This document shows, piece by piece, positions 29,813 to 39,034 of a DNA stretch of 64,000 nucleotides (position 1 is its first letter; every line of letters begins with the position of its first letter). A program made the translations under genes and the position numbers. The notes beneath the pieces were generated by a model, which made no database searches, had not been told where the DNA came from, and saw only the letters and a list, made by a program, of their open reading frames with translations. The DNA comes from Acinetobacter sp. LoGeW2-3 (GTDB lineage: Bacteria > Pseudomonadota > Gammaproteobacteria > Pseudomonadales > Moraxellaceae). The stretch lies in the NCBI RefSeq assembly GCF_002688565.1, contig NZ_CP024011.1, positions 372,001 through 436,000 of the forward strand, written 5' to 3'.

Positions 29813-31240
29813 TTATATCTCTAACTGAAGCTTACGTACCCGTGGTAGATATAACACACGATACGTCACCGCCAAGATTAATAACCACAGTGGACTAATC
29901 ATTAACGCTTTTAAGGTATCCGGCTCCAGACTTAAGATCACCAAAGCAAAGAACAGGAACGCCAGCACAATATAAGACATCCATATCCCACCTGGCATCT
30001 TAAAGGTCGAAGTAGCATGCTTTTCAGGTTGCTGTTTACGGTAACGGATATAGCACACCATGATAATGCCCCAGATACTAATAAACAGGATCACACACAG
30101 TGAGCTTGCTAAAGTAAAAGCTTCCATCGTGTTTGGTACAAAGTACTGGAATGCTGCTCCGAGCAGAATAAAGGCACAAGAGAATATTAACCCTTTTGCA
30201 GGTACTGCACGACTAGAAAGTTGTGCCAAAGCTTGCGGTGCCTGACCACCACGTGCCAAACCAAACAACATACGGCTGGTTGAGAACACACCACTATTCA
30301 TCGAAGACATCACTGATGACAAAACCACGAAGTTCATGATAATCGCTGAGGTTGGAATACCAGCATATAAGAACAGACTTACGAACGGACTTTGATCCGC
30401 AGGAATCTGACCCCATGGCGTTACTGCCATAATGACCAGCAACGACAATACATAGAACAGAATGATTCGGGTTGGAATCGCATTCACTGCTTTAGGTAGG
30501 TTCTTTTCCGGGTCTTTAGTTTCAGCCGCCATCGTACCAAGCAGCTCTACACCCACGAAGGCAAACATTGCGATCTGGAAACCTGCCAGGAAGCCGGTAG
30601 CACCTTTCGGGAACATCCCATCTGACCAGACATGACTAAAGCTCGCAGTCGCACCGCTTGGTGCCTGAAAACCACTAAAGACCATATAGCCGCCGACAAA
30701 TATCAGCCCGATAATCGCCAAAATTTTGATTAAGGCAAACCAGAATTCAATCTCGCCAAATAATTTTACGGTAACTAAGTTAATACCCAGAATCAGCAAT
30801 ACACAGGCGGCACTGATGATGGCCTGCCCCATGGGGGTAAAGGCTGTACCTTCGGGTAACCAGAAATTGAGATAGTTAATAATCGCGGCTAGATCGGCAA
30901 TACCAACCAAGACCCAACCCAGCCAGTACGACCAGCCGATGTAATAGCCTGCACCCGGTCCAATCAGATCATGCGCCATATCGATGAAAGATTTGTACTG
31001 CAGATTCGACAGCAGCATTTCCCCGAGTGCACGCATTAAAAAGAAAAACATCCCGCCAATGATCATATAGATCAGCAGGATCGAAGGACCAGCCAAGGCG
31101 ATGGTTTTACCCGAACCCATAAACAGGCCAGTGCCGATACAGCCGCCAATGGCAATCATTTGTAGATGTCGATTGGACAGCTTGCGTTGTAACTCATGTT
31201 GCGACGGCGCTGCGTCATCTTTAGAGGGTGTAGTATTCAT
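29813..31240 (-). CDS. cycA: D-serine/D-alanine/glycine transporter (CycA-like)
   Basis: Proton-coupled amino acid permease of the APC superfamily. 475 aa with about 12 membrane helices. The N-terminal block ELQRKLSNRHLQMIAIGGCIGTGLFMGSGKTIALAGPS and the SWYWLGW-type segment (SYWLGWVLVGIADLAA) are those of the CycA/AroP group; helix 6 has FAFVGVELLGTMAAETKDPEKNLPKA. The substrate is inferred as D- or L-alanine from its place after dadA, alanine racemase and ridA. A 150-nt gap from ridA may hold an extra promoter; I saw no clear one. Confidence 0.85.
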   Translation of the reverse strand: MNTTPSKDDAAPSQHELQRKLSNRHLQMIAIGGCIGTGLFMGSGKTIALAGPSILLIYMIIGGMFFFLMRALGEMLLSNLQYKSFIDMAHDLIGPGAGYYIGWSYWLGWVLVGIADLAAIINYLNFWLPEGTAFTPMGQAIISAACVLLILGINLVTVKLFGEIEFWFALIKILAIIGLIFVGGYMVFSGFQAPSGATASFSHVWSDGMFPKGATGFLAGFQIAMFAFVGVELLGTMAAETKDPEKNLPKAVNAIPTRIILFYVLSLLVIMAVTPWGQIPADQSPFVSLFLYAGIPTSAIIMNFVVLSSVMSSMNSGVFSTSRMLFGLARGGQAPQALAQLSSRAVPAKGLIFSCAFILLGAAFQYFVPNTMEAFTLASSLCVILFISIWGIIMVCYIRYRKQQPEKHATSTFKMPGGIWMSYIVLAFLFFALVILSLEPDTLKALMISPLWLLILAVTYRVLYLPRVRKLQLEI

Positions 31241-31390
31241 CTTTCGTTCCTTTTTCGCATCAAACCTTCACTCATCTGATCGGATTCCTTCCTGTAATCC
31301 TGAATGCAGATGTAGTTCCATTTAACAAGCTAAATGATCGGGTCTAATGCCTTTACAAAATCAGGTTGGGAGATATAAAAATCAGGCAAC

Positions 31391-31753
31391 TTAAGGCTGT
31401 GCTGCAATCACTGCAATTTCAATCAGCCAGTCTGGATTGACCAGATTCGCCTGAATGGTGGCACGCGCCGGAGTTCCCTGACCTTGCAACCAGTGAATCC
31501 AGAGCTGGTTCACCGTTTGAAAATCTTCCAGGTTTTTTACGAACAGCTGTGCAGATAGCAGACGGCTTTTGTCTGTGCCTGCCAGTTTAAGCAGCTGATC
31601 AATCCTCATTAATACTTCACGCGTTTGACCCGTAATATCCTGACTGGTGCTATCCGGTACCTGTCCTGATAAATACACAGTCTTGTTGTGAATAGTCACA
31701 GCACTCATCACCTGATTGCTGCTGATACGTTGAATATCGTTATGTTCCGTCAT
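31391..31753 (-). CDS. RidA-family enamine/imine deaminase
   Basis: Hydrolyses reactive enamines and imines to ketoacids. 120 aa. The substrate-site arginine lies in the C-terminal ARATIQANLVNPDWLIEIAVIAA block (the family R-x6-9-L-P-E area, here with WLIEIAV). The N-terminal part has VYLSGQVPDSTSQDITGQTREVL. The ATG at 31753 has GAGAGGA upstream; a TTG one codon earlier is rejected. DadA converts alanine to 2-iminopropanoate, so a RidA in the operon fits. Its motif departs somewhat from classic RidA, suggesting an Rid1-7 subfamily. Confidence 0.88.
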   Translation of the reverse strand: MTEHNDIQRISSNQVMSAVTIHNKTVYLSGQVPDSTSQDITGQTREVLMRIDQLLKLAGTDKSRLLSAQLFVKNLEDFQTVNQLWIHWLQGQGTPARATIQANLVNPDWLIEIAVIAAQP

Positions 31754-31799
31754 CAATTTGTCCTCTCAATTTCTTTCGTTATTTAGTCAATATTTAATT

Positions 31800-32912
31800 T
31801 CAGCTTTCGACCTGAACTGGTACGCGTGCAGTGATGCCACACATCAACTCATAGCCAACTGTTCCTGAACCAGCAGCCACTTCATCGATTGGAAGAACTG
31901 TGCCATGGGAAGATTTCCCACACAGCACCACTTCACTACCGACTTTCGCTTGAGGAACAGCAGTCAGATCGACAGTCAGCATATCCATACTGACCCGACC
32001 GATGGTTTCGGTTCGAATACCATCCACTAATACTGGCGTACCTGTCTGGCTGATGCGCTGATAACCATCTGCATAACCACAGGCCACCACACCAATCCGC
32101 ATTACCTGTTCTGCAACAAAATTGGAGCCATAACCCACGCTTTGACCGGCCTGAATATCTTGAATCGCAATGATCTCACTACGTAGACTCATGCTCGGTT
32201 TTAAGTTCCAGTCTTGAATGCTATGGGTAGGATAGTCAGGTGAGCTGCCGTAAAGCATAATACCGCTACGCACAATGTCAGATTGAATATGGGAATGATG
32301 GCGCAAGATAGCTGCGCTATTACTGACTGAGGTTTGACCTGCTAAAGGCTGAGTGATTTTCTTGAAAAGTGAATATTGGTAATCAATACCCTCTTGACCA
32401 AAACGCTGCCCATCAGCATCTGAGAAATGGGTCATATGGGTAATTGAACGCACATTTTCCAAAGCCTGAACTTGCTTGAAAATATCCGCATATTCATATG
32501 CCTGAAAACCTAAACGGTTCATACCGCTATTGAGTTTCAAGTACACATCAAATTTTGTATCAGGATTAATCTGCTGAAATTGCTCCAACCACTCGATTTG
32601 ATGCTGGCTATGCAAGCTAAAACAGAGATTCAAGTTTGCACAGATTTCCAAGTCTTCTGCAGTAAAAACCCCTTCCAGCAGTATAATTTTGCCTTTCCAG
32701 CCAAGCGCACGTAAACGCTCTGCTTCAGCCAGATCGAGTAAAGCAAAACCATCTGCGGATTGAAATACAGGATAGACCCGCTCAATACCATGACCATAAG
32801 CATTGGCTTTTACCACAGCAAATACTTCGGTATTTGGAGCGGAGGCTTTGGCAATATTCAGGTTATGCTGCAGTGCATCTAAATGCACTACAGCTCGTAT
32901 TGGACGTGGCAT
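31800..32912 (-). CDS. dadX: Alanine racemase, catabolic (DadX-type)
   Basis: PLP enzyme interconverting L- and D-alanine. 370 aa. The PLP lysine is Lys35 in FAVVKANAYGHG. The catalytic Tyr lies in SVGYGSNF, and the barrel blocks KLNSGMNRLGF, SNSAAI, SDIVRSGIMLYG and RIGVVACGYADGYQR are in order. It follows dadA by 23 nt, so in this operon it would supply D-alanine to DadA. A biosynthetic Alr elsewhere is possible but not visible here. Confidence 0.93.
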   Translation of the reverse strand: MPRPIRAVVHLDALQHNLNIAKASAPNTEVFAVVKANAYGHGIERVYPVFQSADGFALLDLAEAERLRALGWKGKIILLEGVFTAEDLEICANLNLCFSLHSQHQIEWLEQFQQINPDTKFDVYLKLNSGMNRLGFQAYEYADIFKQVQALENVRSITHMTHFSDADGQRFGQEGIDYQYSLFKKITQPLAGQTSVSNSAAILRHHSHIQSDIVRSGIMLYGSSPDYPTHSIQDWNLKPSMSLRSEIIAIQDIQAGQSVGYGSNFVAEQVMRIGVVACGYADGYQRISQTGTPVLVDGIRTETIGRVSMDMLTVDLTAVPQAKVGSEVVLCGKSSHGTVLPIDEVAAGSGTVGYELMCGITARVPVQVES

Positions 32913-32935
32913 AGGTTCTTCCTTGAAACAGCAAT

Positions 32936-34195
32936 TTACGCCGCGTGTGAGTAGCGTCCGAGTGAAAGTCCTTCTGTACTGATTTCAGTTTTATGATTCA
33001 GCACAATGTCACTAATCAACTTGCCCGAACCACAGGCCATGGTCCAACCTAAGGTGCCGTGTCCAGTGTTTAGGAACAGGTTTTTAAAACGTGTTGCGCC
33101 AATAATCGGCGTGCTATCTGGTGTCATTGGACGTAAGCCAGTCCAGAAGCTGGCTTCGGCTAAATCACCGCCGGGGAATAATTCCTGAGTGACCATTTCC
33201 AAAGTGGCACGGCGATTGTCTTTTAAATTACGGTTAAAACCACTCAATTCCGCCATACCGCCAACACGGATGCGCTGATCAAAGCGTGTGATGGCAATCT
33301 TATAGGTTTCATCCAGCACGGTAGATTGCGGTGCAAAATTGGCATCAACAATTGGAATCGTCAATGAATAGCCTTTGACTGGATAAACCGGTAAATCCAG
33401 ATTCAATGGTTTTAAGAAATCACGTGAATAGCTACCAAATGCCAATACGTATTTATCTGCAGTTAACAGCTGACCATTCACGATTACACCTTTAATTTCA
33501 TCGCCCTCAGTCACTAGCTGTTCTACATTCTGATTAAACTTAAACTGCACACCTAATTCTTTGGCAACATTGGCTAAGGCATTGGTGAATAAATAACAAT
33601 CACCTGTTTCATCATTCGGTAAATGTAAGCCGCCTACTAATTTATCTTGAGCATGTGCCAAAGCTGGCTCAACTTTGGCGAGGTCAGCACCGAGTAATAA
33701 TTCATGTGGCACGCCACATTCTTGCAACACAGCGATATCGCGTTGCACCATCTCTAACTGGGCTTCGTTACGGAATACCTGTAAAGTACCTTTAGAGCGG
33801 TGTTCATAGCTAATCCCAGTTTCCTTACGCAATTCACGTAAACAATCACGGCTGTATTCAGCCACACGGGTCATACGTTCCTTGTTAATGGCATAGCTGG
33901 CTGGATTACAGTTTTTCAGCATCTGCGCCATCCAGTTCAACTGCCACATACTGCCATCTAAATTAATGGCTAAAGGTGCATGATGCTGGAACATCCATTT
34001 CACTGCTTTAAACGGAATGCCCGGCGCTGCCCACGGTGTCGAATAGCCTGGAGAGATTTGCCCTGCATTACCAAAACTAGTTTCTTCAGCAGGTCCGGTT
34101 TGACGGTCAAGTACAGTCACATCTGCACCCTGCTGTGCCAGGTAATAGGCACTTGCCACACCGATTACACCACTACCTAAGACCAATACACGCAT
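32936..34195 (-). CDS. dadA: D-amino acid dehydrogenase
   Basis: FAD-dependent, membrane-associated enzyme that oxidises D-alanine to the imine (then pyruvate), passing electrons to the respiratory chain. 419 aa. N-terminal dinucleotide fold [30 protein letters not shown], then [27 protein letters not shown], and a C-terminal FAD block [43 protein letters not shown]. First gene of the alanine catabolic operon; divergent from the Lrp-type regulator with operator-like repeats between. Confidence 0.96.
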   Translation of the reverse strand: MRVLVLGSGVIGVASAYYLAQQGADVTVLDRQTGPAEETSFGNAGQISPGYSTPWAAPGIPFKAVKWMFQHHAPLAINLDGSMWQLNWMAQMLKNCNPASYAINKERMTRVAEYSRDCLRELRKETGISYEHRSKGTLQVFRNEAQLEMVQRDIAVLQECGVPHELLLGADLAKVEPALAHAQDKLVGGLHLPNDETGDCYLFTNALANVAKELGVQFKFNQNVEQLVTEGDEIKGVIVNGQLLTADKYVLAFGSYSRDFLKPLNLDLPVYPVKGYSLTIPIVDANFAPQSTVLDETYKIAITRFDQRIRVGGMAELSGFNRNLKDNRRATLEMVTQELFPGGDLAEASFWTGLRPMTPDSTPIIGATRFKNLFLNTGHGTLGWTMACGSGKLISDIVLNHKTEISTEGLSLGRYSHAA

Positions 34196-34216
34196 TGCCT
34201 TACCCTCAATATTTTT

Positions 34217-34294
34217 CTAGTCGATTTAACTAGTATATTTTTGGATCAATAGTGAATTTCACTGTTTTAAAGTAATATATTCAGTGAATCCACT
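34217..34294. promoter_or_regulatory. Three phased palindromes between dadA and lrp
   Basis: CTAGT-cgattta-ACTAG (34217-34233), AGTGAATTTCACT (34251-34263) and AGTG-aatc-CACT (34283-34294) have centres about 32 bp apart, close to three helical turns. The second and third share AGTGAAT...CACT. This is the layout expected for an Lrp-type octamer that wraps DNA, and would let the adjacent regulator control dadA and itself. Confidence 0.6.
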
Positions 34295-34334
34295 AGATTT
34301 CTCGCGTAATTTAAAAAAAATAAGGGAATGATGA

Positions 34335-34802
34335 ATGCGCAAATTAGACCGTATAGATCGCATGATCCTGGATATTCTGCAGCGCGATGGACGTATTGCC
34401 ATCAGTGAACTGGCAGCCAAAGTGAATCTTTCTACCACCCCATGTTCTGAGCGTGTGAAGAGATTAGAACGTGATGGCATCATCATGGGTTATCACGCTC
34501 GCTTAAATCCAGAAAAACTAGAAAAGAACTTGCTGGTCTTTCTGGAAATTAAACTCTCGGCCAAATCCGGCGATGTCTTTGAACAGGTGGCACGAGACTT
34601 AAGCGAGATTCCAGAAGTCCTAGAATGTCATTTGATTTCGGGTGATTTTGATTACCTAGTAAAAGCACGATTAAAGGAAATGAGTGCTTATCGACGTCTG
34701 CTAGGTGATCTACTGAAAAAACTGCCTTCTTCTGCTTCTTCTCATAGTTATGTGGTGATGGAAGAAGTGAAAGAAACTTTATATCTGGATGTAGACTCTT
34801 AA
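34335..34802 (+). CDS. Lrp/AsnC-family regulator of alanine catabolism
   Basis: 155 aa. The N-terminal helix-turn-helix is LDRIDRMILDILQRDGRIAISELAAKVNLSTTPCSERVKRLERDGIIMGYHARL, and the C-terminal RAM domain has VLECHLISGDFDYLVKARLKEMSAYRRLLGD. Most likely an alanine-responsive Lrp (DadR-like) controlling dadA. AAGGGA lies upstream of the ATG. No partner gene follows; the gap to the convergent gntR gene carries an 18-bp palindrome. Confidence 0.92.
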   Translation: MRKLDRIDRMILDILQRDGRIAISELAAKVNLSTTPCSERVKRLERDGIIMGYHARLNPEKLEKNLLVFLEIKLSAKSGDVFEQVARDLSEIPEVLECHLISGDFDYLVKARLKEMSAYRRLLGDLLKKLPSSASSHSYVVMEEVKETLYLDVDS

Positions 34803-34935
34803 TAAGTCTTTTACTAACAATAAATTAATTTAATTTTTTTAAAAAAACTTACTTTTCTAACAAGTGTCATTTTTGAGCATACTTAAGACCAAAGTCTTAA
34901 GCACTCTGCATACCAATCGCTTAATTTTTAATTCA

Positions 34936-34953
34936 CATGTTGCATGCAACATG
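34936..34953. promoter_or_regulatory. 18-bp perfect palindrome between lrp and gntR
   Basis: CATGTTGCATGCAACATG is perfect over 18 bp, 12 nt past the stop of the minus-strand GntR gene. There is no U-tract on either side, so it is not a clear terminator. It may be a protein-binding site. Confidence 0.5.
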
Positions 34954-34965
34954 CTAGTATAAATT

Positions 34966-35676
34966 TTATAACCAATTCAGATACTCGCTTGTACTGTAGT
35001 TACACCAGCTGCTATCCCGCTTTGCTGATTCTTGGTTAATCAATAATGTCGCTGTATTGATGATGTGCTTACGCATGCAATCAGCAGCCTTTTGCGCATC
35101 ACCTGCGACCACTGCACTATGTAGCTCCAAGTGATCATCAAAAGTCTGCATGCAGTTTCTCGAAGTTGGAATGGTTGCAGAACCTGCAATCAAAACCTGA
35201 TTTCGAGTATTACTGATGACATCAATCGCCTTTTGATTACCCACTATTTGCAGCAATGCCAAATGATAGTCACGGTCTGCTTTTAATGTTCCTGTGATGT
35301 TTTCTGATGAAGCCTGCAGCTTGAATTCTTCAAACAGAGCATTCAAGCGCTCAATATCAGCTTCTGTTCGAACTTCCGCTGCGCGATGAATTAGTGGAAC
35401 TTCCAGCATGAGGCGGATTTGAAAAGATTCAATCATGGTAGGAAATGAGGTGGGAATAATGCGAATGCCTTTGTTCTTCTCAATTTTTACAATTCCGATC
35501 TTTTCCAGCATTTGAGCAGCTTCGCGGACGGGTGTGCGTGAAATGCCGCCCAGCATCTGACCCAACTCAGTTGCAGAATATAAAACATTGAATTGCAAAT
35601 GATTATTAATAATTGCGTCCTGCAATATTTCAAATGCTTCTTCTGTCAATGTTTTAGGTTTTTGAATCAATTTCAT
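34966..35676 (-). CDS. GntR-family regulator with FCD ligand domain
   Basis: 236 aa. The winged helix-turn-helix is at about residues 8-75 (KTLTEEAFEILQDAII, ELGQMLGGISRTPVREAAQMLEKIGIVKIEKNKGIRI). The FCD domain follows with RLMLEVPLIHRAAEVR, DRDYHLALLQIVGNQKAIDVI and a late DDHLELHSAVVAGDAQKAADCMRKHI carrying the metal/carboxylate-site His. It is divergent from lhgO with only 22 nt between start codons, so it very likely controls lhgO and the transporter, with 2-hydroxyglutarate or a related acid as probable effector (inference). Confidence 0.88.
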   Translation of the reverse strand: MKLIQKPKTLTEEAFEILQDAIINNHLQFNVLYSATELGQMLGGISRTPVREAAQMLEKIGIVKIEKNKGIRIIPTSFPTMIESFQIRLMLEVPLIHRAAEVRTEADIERLNALFEEFKLQASSENITGTLKADRDYHLALLQIVGNQKAIDVISNTRNQVLIAGSATIPTSRNCMQTFDDHLELHSAVVAGDAQKAADCMRKHIINTATLLINQESAKRDSSWCNYSTSEYLNWL

Positions 35677-35698
35677 GCGGTTTTACAAGGGAATAAAT

Positions 35699-36907
35699 AT
35701 GACTAACAAACATTATGCCATCATCGGAGGGGGAATCAATGGATTAGCTGTTGCCCGTCAACTCCTTCTCGATTTCCCTGATGCCAATGTAACAGTCTTT
35801 GAAAAAGAAACAGAAGTTGCAATGCACCAATCCAGCCATAACTCGGGCGTTGTACATGCAGGTCTGTACTATGAGCCAGGCGGCTTAAAGGCGCGCCTGT
35901 GCCGCCGCGGCGCGGAATTGGTTAAGCAATATTGTACAGAAAACAATATTCCCTATGATGAATGCGGTAAAGTGGTTGTTGCGTTATCTAAAGAAGAAGA
36001 AGGTCGTTTAGATGCTATCTATCAAAAATCTATAGCCAATAAAGTGCCTGATGTCAGCATTTTGACGGGCAGTGAAATTCAAGAAGTCGAACCAAACTGT
36101 ATTGGCACTAAAGCACTGTATTCCCCACGCACTGCTATTGTCAGCTATGGCGAAATTGCACGCCACATTGCACAAGAAATTAAACAAAAAAACGGCACCT
36201 TAGTTCTTGGCCGAAAAGTCGTGAATTTAACCGAGCAGTACAATAAAATCACTGTTCATTTTGAAGGCGGCGATCATTATTCACAAACATTTAACTATGT
36301 TGTCACTTGTGCAGGCTTGCAGTCAGATCGTTTAGCTGCAAACTCTGGCGATATTGAAACACCTAAAATTGTGCCTTTCTTTGGCCAATACTATGTCATT
36401 GATGAGCAATTTAAAAGCCATGTCAAAGGCTTGATCTATCCAGTACCAGATCCTAAATATCCATTTTTGGGTGTGCATTTCACCAAACGTATTGATGGTC
36501 AAATGACCATCGGGCCAAACGCATTTATTTCCTTTGGCCGTGAAAATTATGAAGGCAACAAATTCAATATTTCAGATATCTACGATTTTCTAACTTATAA
36601 AGGTTTTTGGAAATTTTCATCGAAAAATATGTCTGCTGCCATACGTGAACTCAGAACGGTGCTTAGCCAGACCAACTTCGTTTCTGAAGCTGCCAAATAT
36701 GTACCGTCGCTTGCAGATGTTTCTGTTGAACCCGCAACACGTGGTATCCGTGCGCAAGCGATGGAATCTGATGGTTCACTAGTAGACGATTTTGTAATCC
36801 GCAAGCAAGGCAACATTACCCATATCCGCAATGCTCCATCTCCGGGCGCAACCTCATCTCTTGCGATTGCCGAATATATTGTCCGGGAAATTATGACGCA
36901 CCATTAA
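35699..36907 (+). CDS. lhgO: L-2-hydroxyglutarate dehydrogenase/oxidase LhgO
   Basis: FAD-dependent enzyme converting L-2-hydroxyglutarate to 2-oxoglutarate. 402 aa from the ATG at 35699, which has AAGGGA upstream; an ATG at 35675 overlaps the GntR start and lacks a site. N-terminal FAD fold YAIIGGGINGLAVARQLL, HQSSHNSGVVHAGLYYEPGGLKARLCRRG (the family signature), then VEPATRGIRAQAM and a C-terminal NAPSPGATSSLAIAEYIV. The MHS transporter follows 32 nt downstream. The linked regulator suggests a catabolic role in taking up a 2-hydroxyacid. Confidence 0.9.
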   Translation: MTNKHYAIIGGGINGLAVARQLLLDFPDANVTVFEKETEVAMHQSSHNSGVVHAGLYYEPGGLKARLCRRGAELVKQYCTENNIPYDECGKVVVALSKEEEGRLDAIYQKSIANKVPDVSILTGSEIQEVEPNCIGTKALYSPRTAIVSYGEIARHIAQEIKQKNGTLVLGRKVVNLTEQYNKITVHFEGGDHYSQTFNYVVTCAGLQSDRLAANSGDIETPKIVPFFGQYYVIDEQFKSHVKGLIYPVPDPKYPFLGVHFTKRIDGQMTIGPNAFISFGRENYEGNKFNISDIYDFLTYKGFWKFSSKNMSAAIRELRTVLSQTNFVSEAAKYVPSLADVSVEPATRGIRAQAMESDGSLVDDFVIRKQGNITHIRNAPSPGATSSLAIAEYIVREIMTHH

Positions 36908-36939
36908 TTCAACAGGAAACTCACTTAAAGGAATATTAA

Positions 36940-38247
36940 ATGAGCAACACAAAAGAGACAGAAATCGAAAAAAAGAAGCGACTGAAGAAGGTTGCCACTG
37001 CAACCATCGTTGGTTCGATGTTGGAATGGTATGACTTTTACCTCTATGCAACTATGGCATCCATTGTATTCAGCAAGGTGTTTTTCGATAACTCAGATCC
37101 AAGCAGCGCAACTTTAAAAGCATTTGCAACTTTTGCTATCGGCTTTATTGCTCGCCCTATTGGCGGTTTATTTTTTGGCTATTTTGGCGATAAATATGGC
37201 CGAAAAAAAATGCTGTTTGTTACCTTCTTACTGATGGGACTATGCACCACTGCAATCGGCTTCATTCCAACCTATGAATCAATTGGTATTTGGGCTGCGA
37301 TATTATTAGTGTTCTTCCGAATTATTCAAGGTCTCGGTGCAGGTGCAGAGTTTGCAGGCGCTGCCATTACTTCTTATGAACACGCATCTGAAGAGAAACG
37401 CGGCAGCCAAGGCGCCTGGCCTGCACTTGGTCTGAATTTAGGCCTATTGCTTTCATCCCTTACCGTATTCATTCTGACTTTAAATGGTGATGAATTCTTA
37501 GTTAATGGCGGATGGCGTATTCCATTTATTCTAAGTTTTATTTTAGTACTTGTAGGCTTATGGGTTCGTAAGAGTCTGCCAGAAACACCTGACTATGAAG
37601 AAGCGCATGTCAAAAAAGCTGAAGTCAAAAACCCTTTTAAAGACATCATGAAAACCAACATGAAAGGCTTAATGGTAGTATTTGTGGCAGCCATTGGCTA
37701 CAACGCTTTGAGCTATATCTTCAAGACTTTCTCTTTAGCCTATTTAACGCAGTTCCAAGGCGTAAGCGCACATGTTACTTCTTTATCTGTAACCATTGCC
37801 AGCTTAGTAGCAATTTTCAGTGTGCCGTTCTTTGGCTGGCTATGTGATAAGTGGAATAGTAAAAAAGTCCTAATGATGGGCGGTATTCTATCTGTACTAT
37901 TTGCCTATCCATTTATAAAACTTTTAGAAACTGGCGACAGCACGTTTATTTACATTGCAATTGCAATTGGTACGGGTATTTTAGCACCAATGATGTTTGC
38001 GCCTCAGGGATCATTCCTAAGCCGTCAATTCGCTGTTGAAAACCGATCCACGGGGGTGGGTTCAGGTCGTGAAATCGGTACAGCCATTGCTGGCGGTTTA
38101 GCTCCTCTAGGTGCGCTCTCGTTGGTTGCAGCATCTCCAACCCATTCAACCACTAGTGTAATCATTATCTTGGCTATCTCTGGTATTTTGGTGGCAATTG
38201 CAGCGGTCTGCGATCAAGGCGCTAAATTTTCCAAACATAAAAATTAA
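36940..38247 (+). CDS. MFS transporter, metabolite:H+ symporter (MHS) family
   Basis: 435 aa with about 12 membrane helices and a large central cytoplasmic loop. MHS landmarks: GSMLEWYDFYLYATMASIVFSKVFF at helix 1, the helix 2-3 loop GYFGDKYGRKKMLF, and RIIQGLGAGAEFAGA. The family includes ProP, KgtP and ShiA, so dicarboxylates or related acids are plausible. Its place after lhgO suggests 2-hydroxyglutarate or 2-oxoglutarate uptake; substrate not proven. Ends with its own terminator. Confidence 0.88.
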   Translation: MSNTKETEIEKKKRLKKVATATIVGSMLEWYDFYLYATMASIVFSKVFFDNSDPSSATLKAFATFAIGFIARPIGGLFFGYFGDKYGRKKMLFVTFLLMGLCTTAIGFIPTYESIGIWAAILLVFFRIIQGLGAGAEFAGAAITSYEHASEEKRGSQGAWPALGLNLGLLLSSLTVFILTLNGDEFLVNGGWRIPFILSFILVLVGLWVRKSLPETPDYEEAHVKKAEVKNPFKDIMKTNMKGLMVVFVAAIGYNALSYIFKTFSLAYLTQFQGVSAHVTSLSVTIASLVAIFSVPFFGWLCDKWNSKKVLMMGGILSVLFAYPFIKLLETGDSTFIYIAIAIGTGILAPMMFAPQGSFLSRQFAVENRSTGVGSGREIGTAIAGGLAPLGALSLVAASPTHSTTSVIIILAISGILVAIAAVCDQGAKFSKHKN

Positions 38248-38261
38248 AAGGGTGTAAATAT

Positions 38262-38288
38262 AAAAAAGGCGCTTTAAGCGCCTTTTTT
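38262..38288. terminator. Terminator after the MHS transporter gene
   Basis: AAAAAAGGCGC-TTTAA-GCGCCTTTTTT, symmetric; it can also act on the convergent LysM gene that ends at 38343. Confidence 0.9.
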
Positions 38289-38342
38289 ATATTTTTAATT
38301 TAGAAATGAAACAGACTGAGATCATCTCTTCCCTATTAACTC

Positions 38343-38849
38343 TTAAGCTGGAATACGCAAAACTTGACCCGGGAAAATATCATCCGCATTTTTCAGTAAA
38401 GGGCGATTTGCCTCGAAAATCTTGTTGTACTGATTGGCATCACCGTAAAACTCTTTCGAAATTTTGGATAAGGTATCACCCGATTTAACCGTATAAAACT
38501 TACTTTCCGGCTCTGGGCTGGCTACTGTGAGCTGGTCGTCGACTTTCGCTACATGGTCAATGTTGCCCACGGCCAGAATAATCTTTTCACGATCGGCTTG
38601 GCTTTGCACCTGCCCTTTCACCGTTGCCAGATCAGTACTGCCATTATAGGTGACCGATAGACCTGAAATAGGTAGGCCCAGTGACTTGATGTGTCCCAAT
38701 AACTTATTGGCAATTTCTTGTGCCGATGGCTCTGCCGGAGCCGCTTTCGGTGCAGCCGTAGGCGCTTTTTGCGTGGCAGGTGTCTGTTGAGGTTCTGCCG
38801 CTGCAGTATTTTTCTTACCAATACCTTTTACAAAATCAAAAATACCCAT
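38343..38849 (-). CDS. BON and LysM domain protein (Kbp/YgaU-like)
   Basis: 168 aa. After a short N terminus and an Ala/Pro/Lys-rich linker (about residues 15-45) comes a BON domain (LLGHIKSLGLPISGLSVTYNGSTDLATVKGQV) and a C-terminal LysM domain (FYTVKSGDTLSKISKEFYGDANQYNKIFEANRPLL, ending DIFPGQVLRIPA). The order matches E. coli Kbp (YgaU), a cytoplasmic potassium-binding protein. No signal peptide is seen, in line with Kbp. The extra Ala/Pro linker is not in the E. coli protein. Confidence 0.88.
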   Translation of the reverse strand: MGIFDFVKGIGKKNTAAAEPQQTPATQKAPTAAPKAAPAEPSAQEIANKLLGHIKSLGLPISGLSVTYNGSTDLATVKGQVQSQADREKIILAVGNIDHVAKVDDQLTVASPEPESKFYTVKSGDTLSKISKEFYGDANQYNKIFEANRPLLKNADDIFPGQVLRIPA

Positions 38850-38981
38850 TGAAGGCTCCCTTTATTGTTGTCTGATTTCTATCTCCCTATTGTTTATAGC
38901 GGAATTCATCTAAGCAAAAGTTAATCATTGGTAAGCTTCCTGTTAAGGAATGTAAGTCCTTAATAGCTAAAATCCAGGCAC

Positions 38982-39003
38982 AAAAAAACCACCTTGCGGT
39001 GGT
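38982..39003 (-). terminator. Terminator after acpP
   Basis: ACCACC-TTGC-GGTGGT with seven A residues (a T-run on the minus strand), 32 nt past the acpP stop. Confidence 0.82.
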
Positions 39004-39034
39004 CTTTAGGCTTAGCAAAGCTAAGAATCAACAA

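Noticed and set aside
29813..29830. Reading the near-identical stems at 28361 and 29772 as one mobile repeat
   Set aside because: Both are ordinary terminators; similar GC stems with A/T runs are common, and no flanking similarity was seen.
36940..38247. Reading the MHS transporter as ProP or KgtP
   Set aside because: The family is clear but the substrate group cannot be fixed by motif alone; left as MHS.
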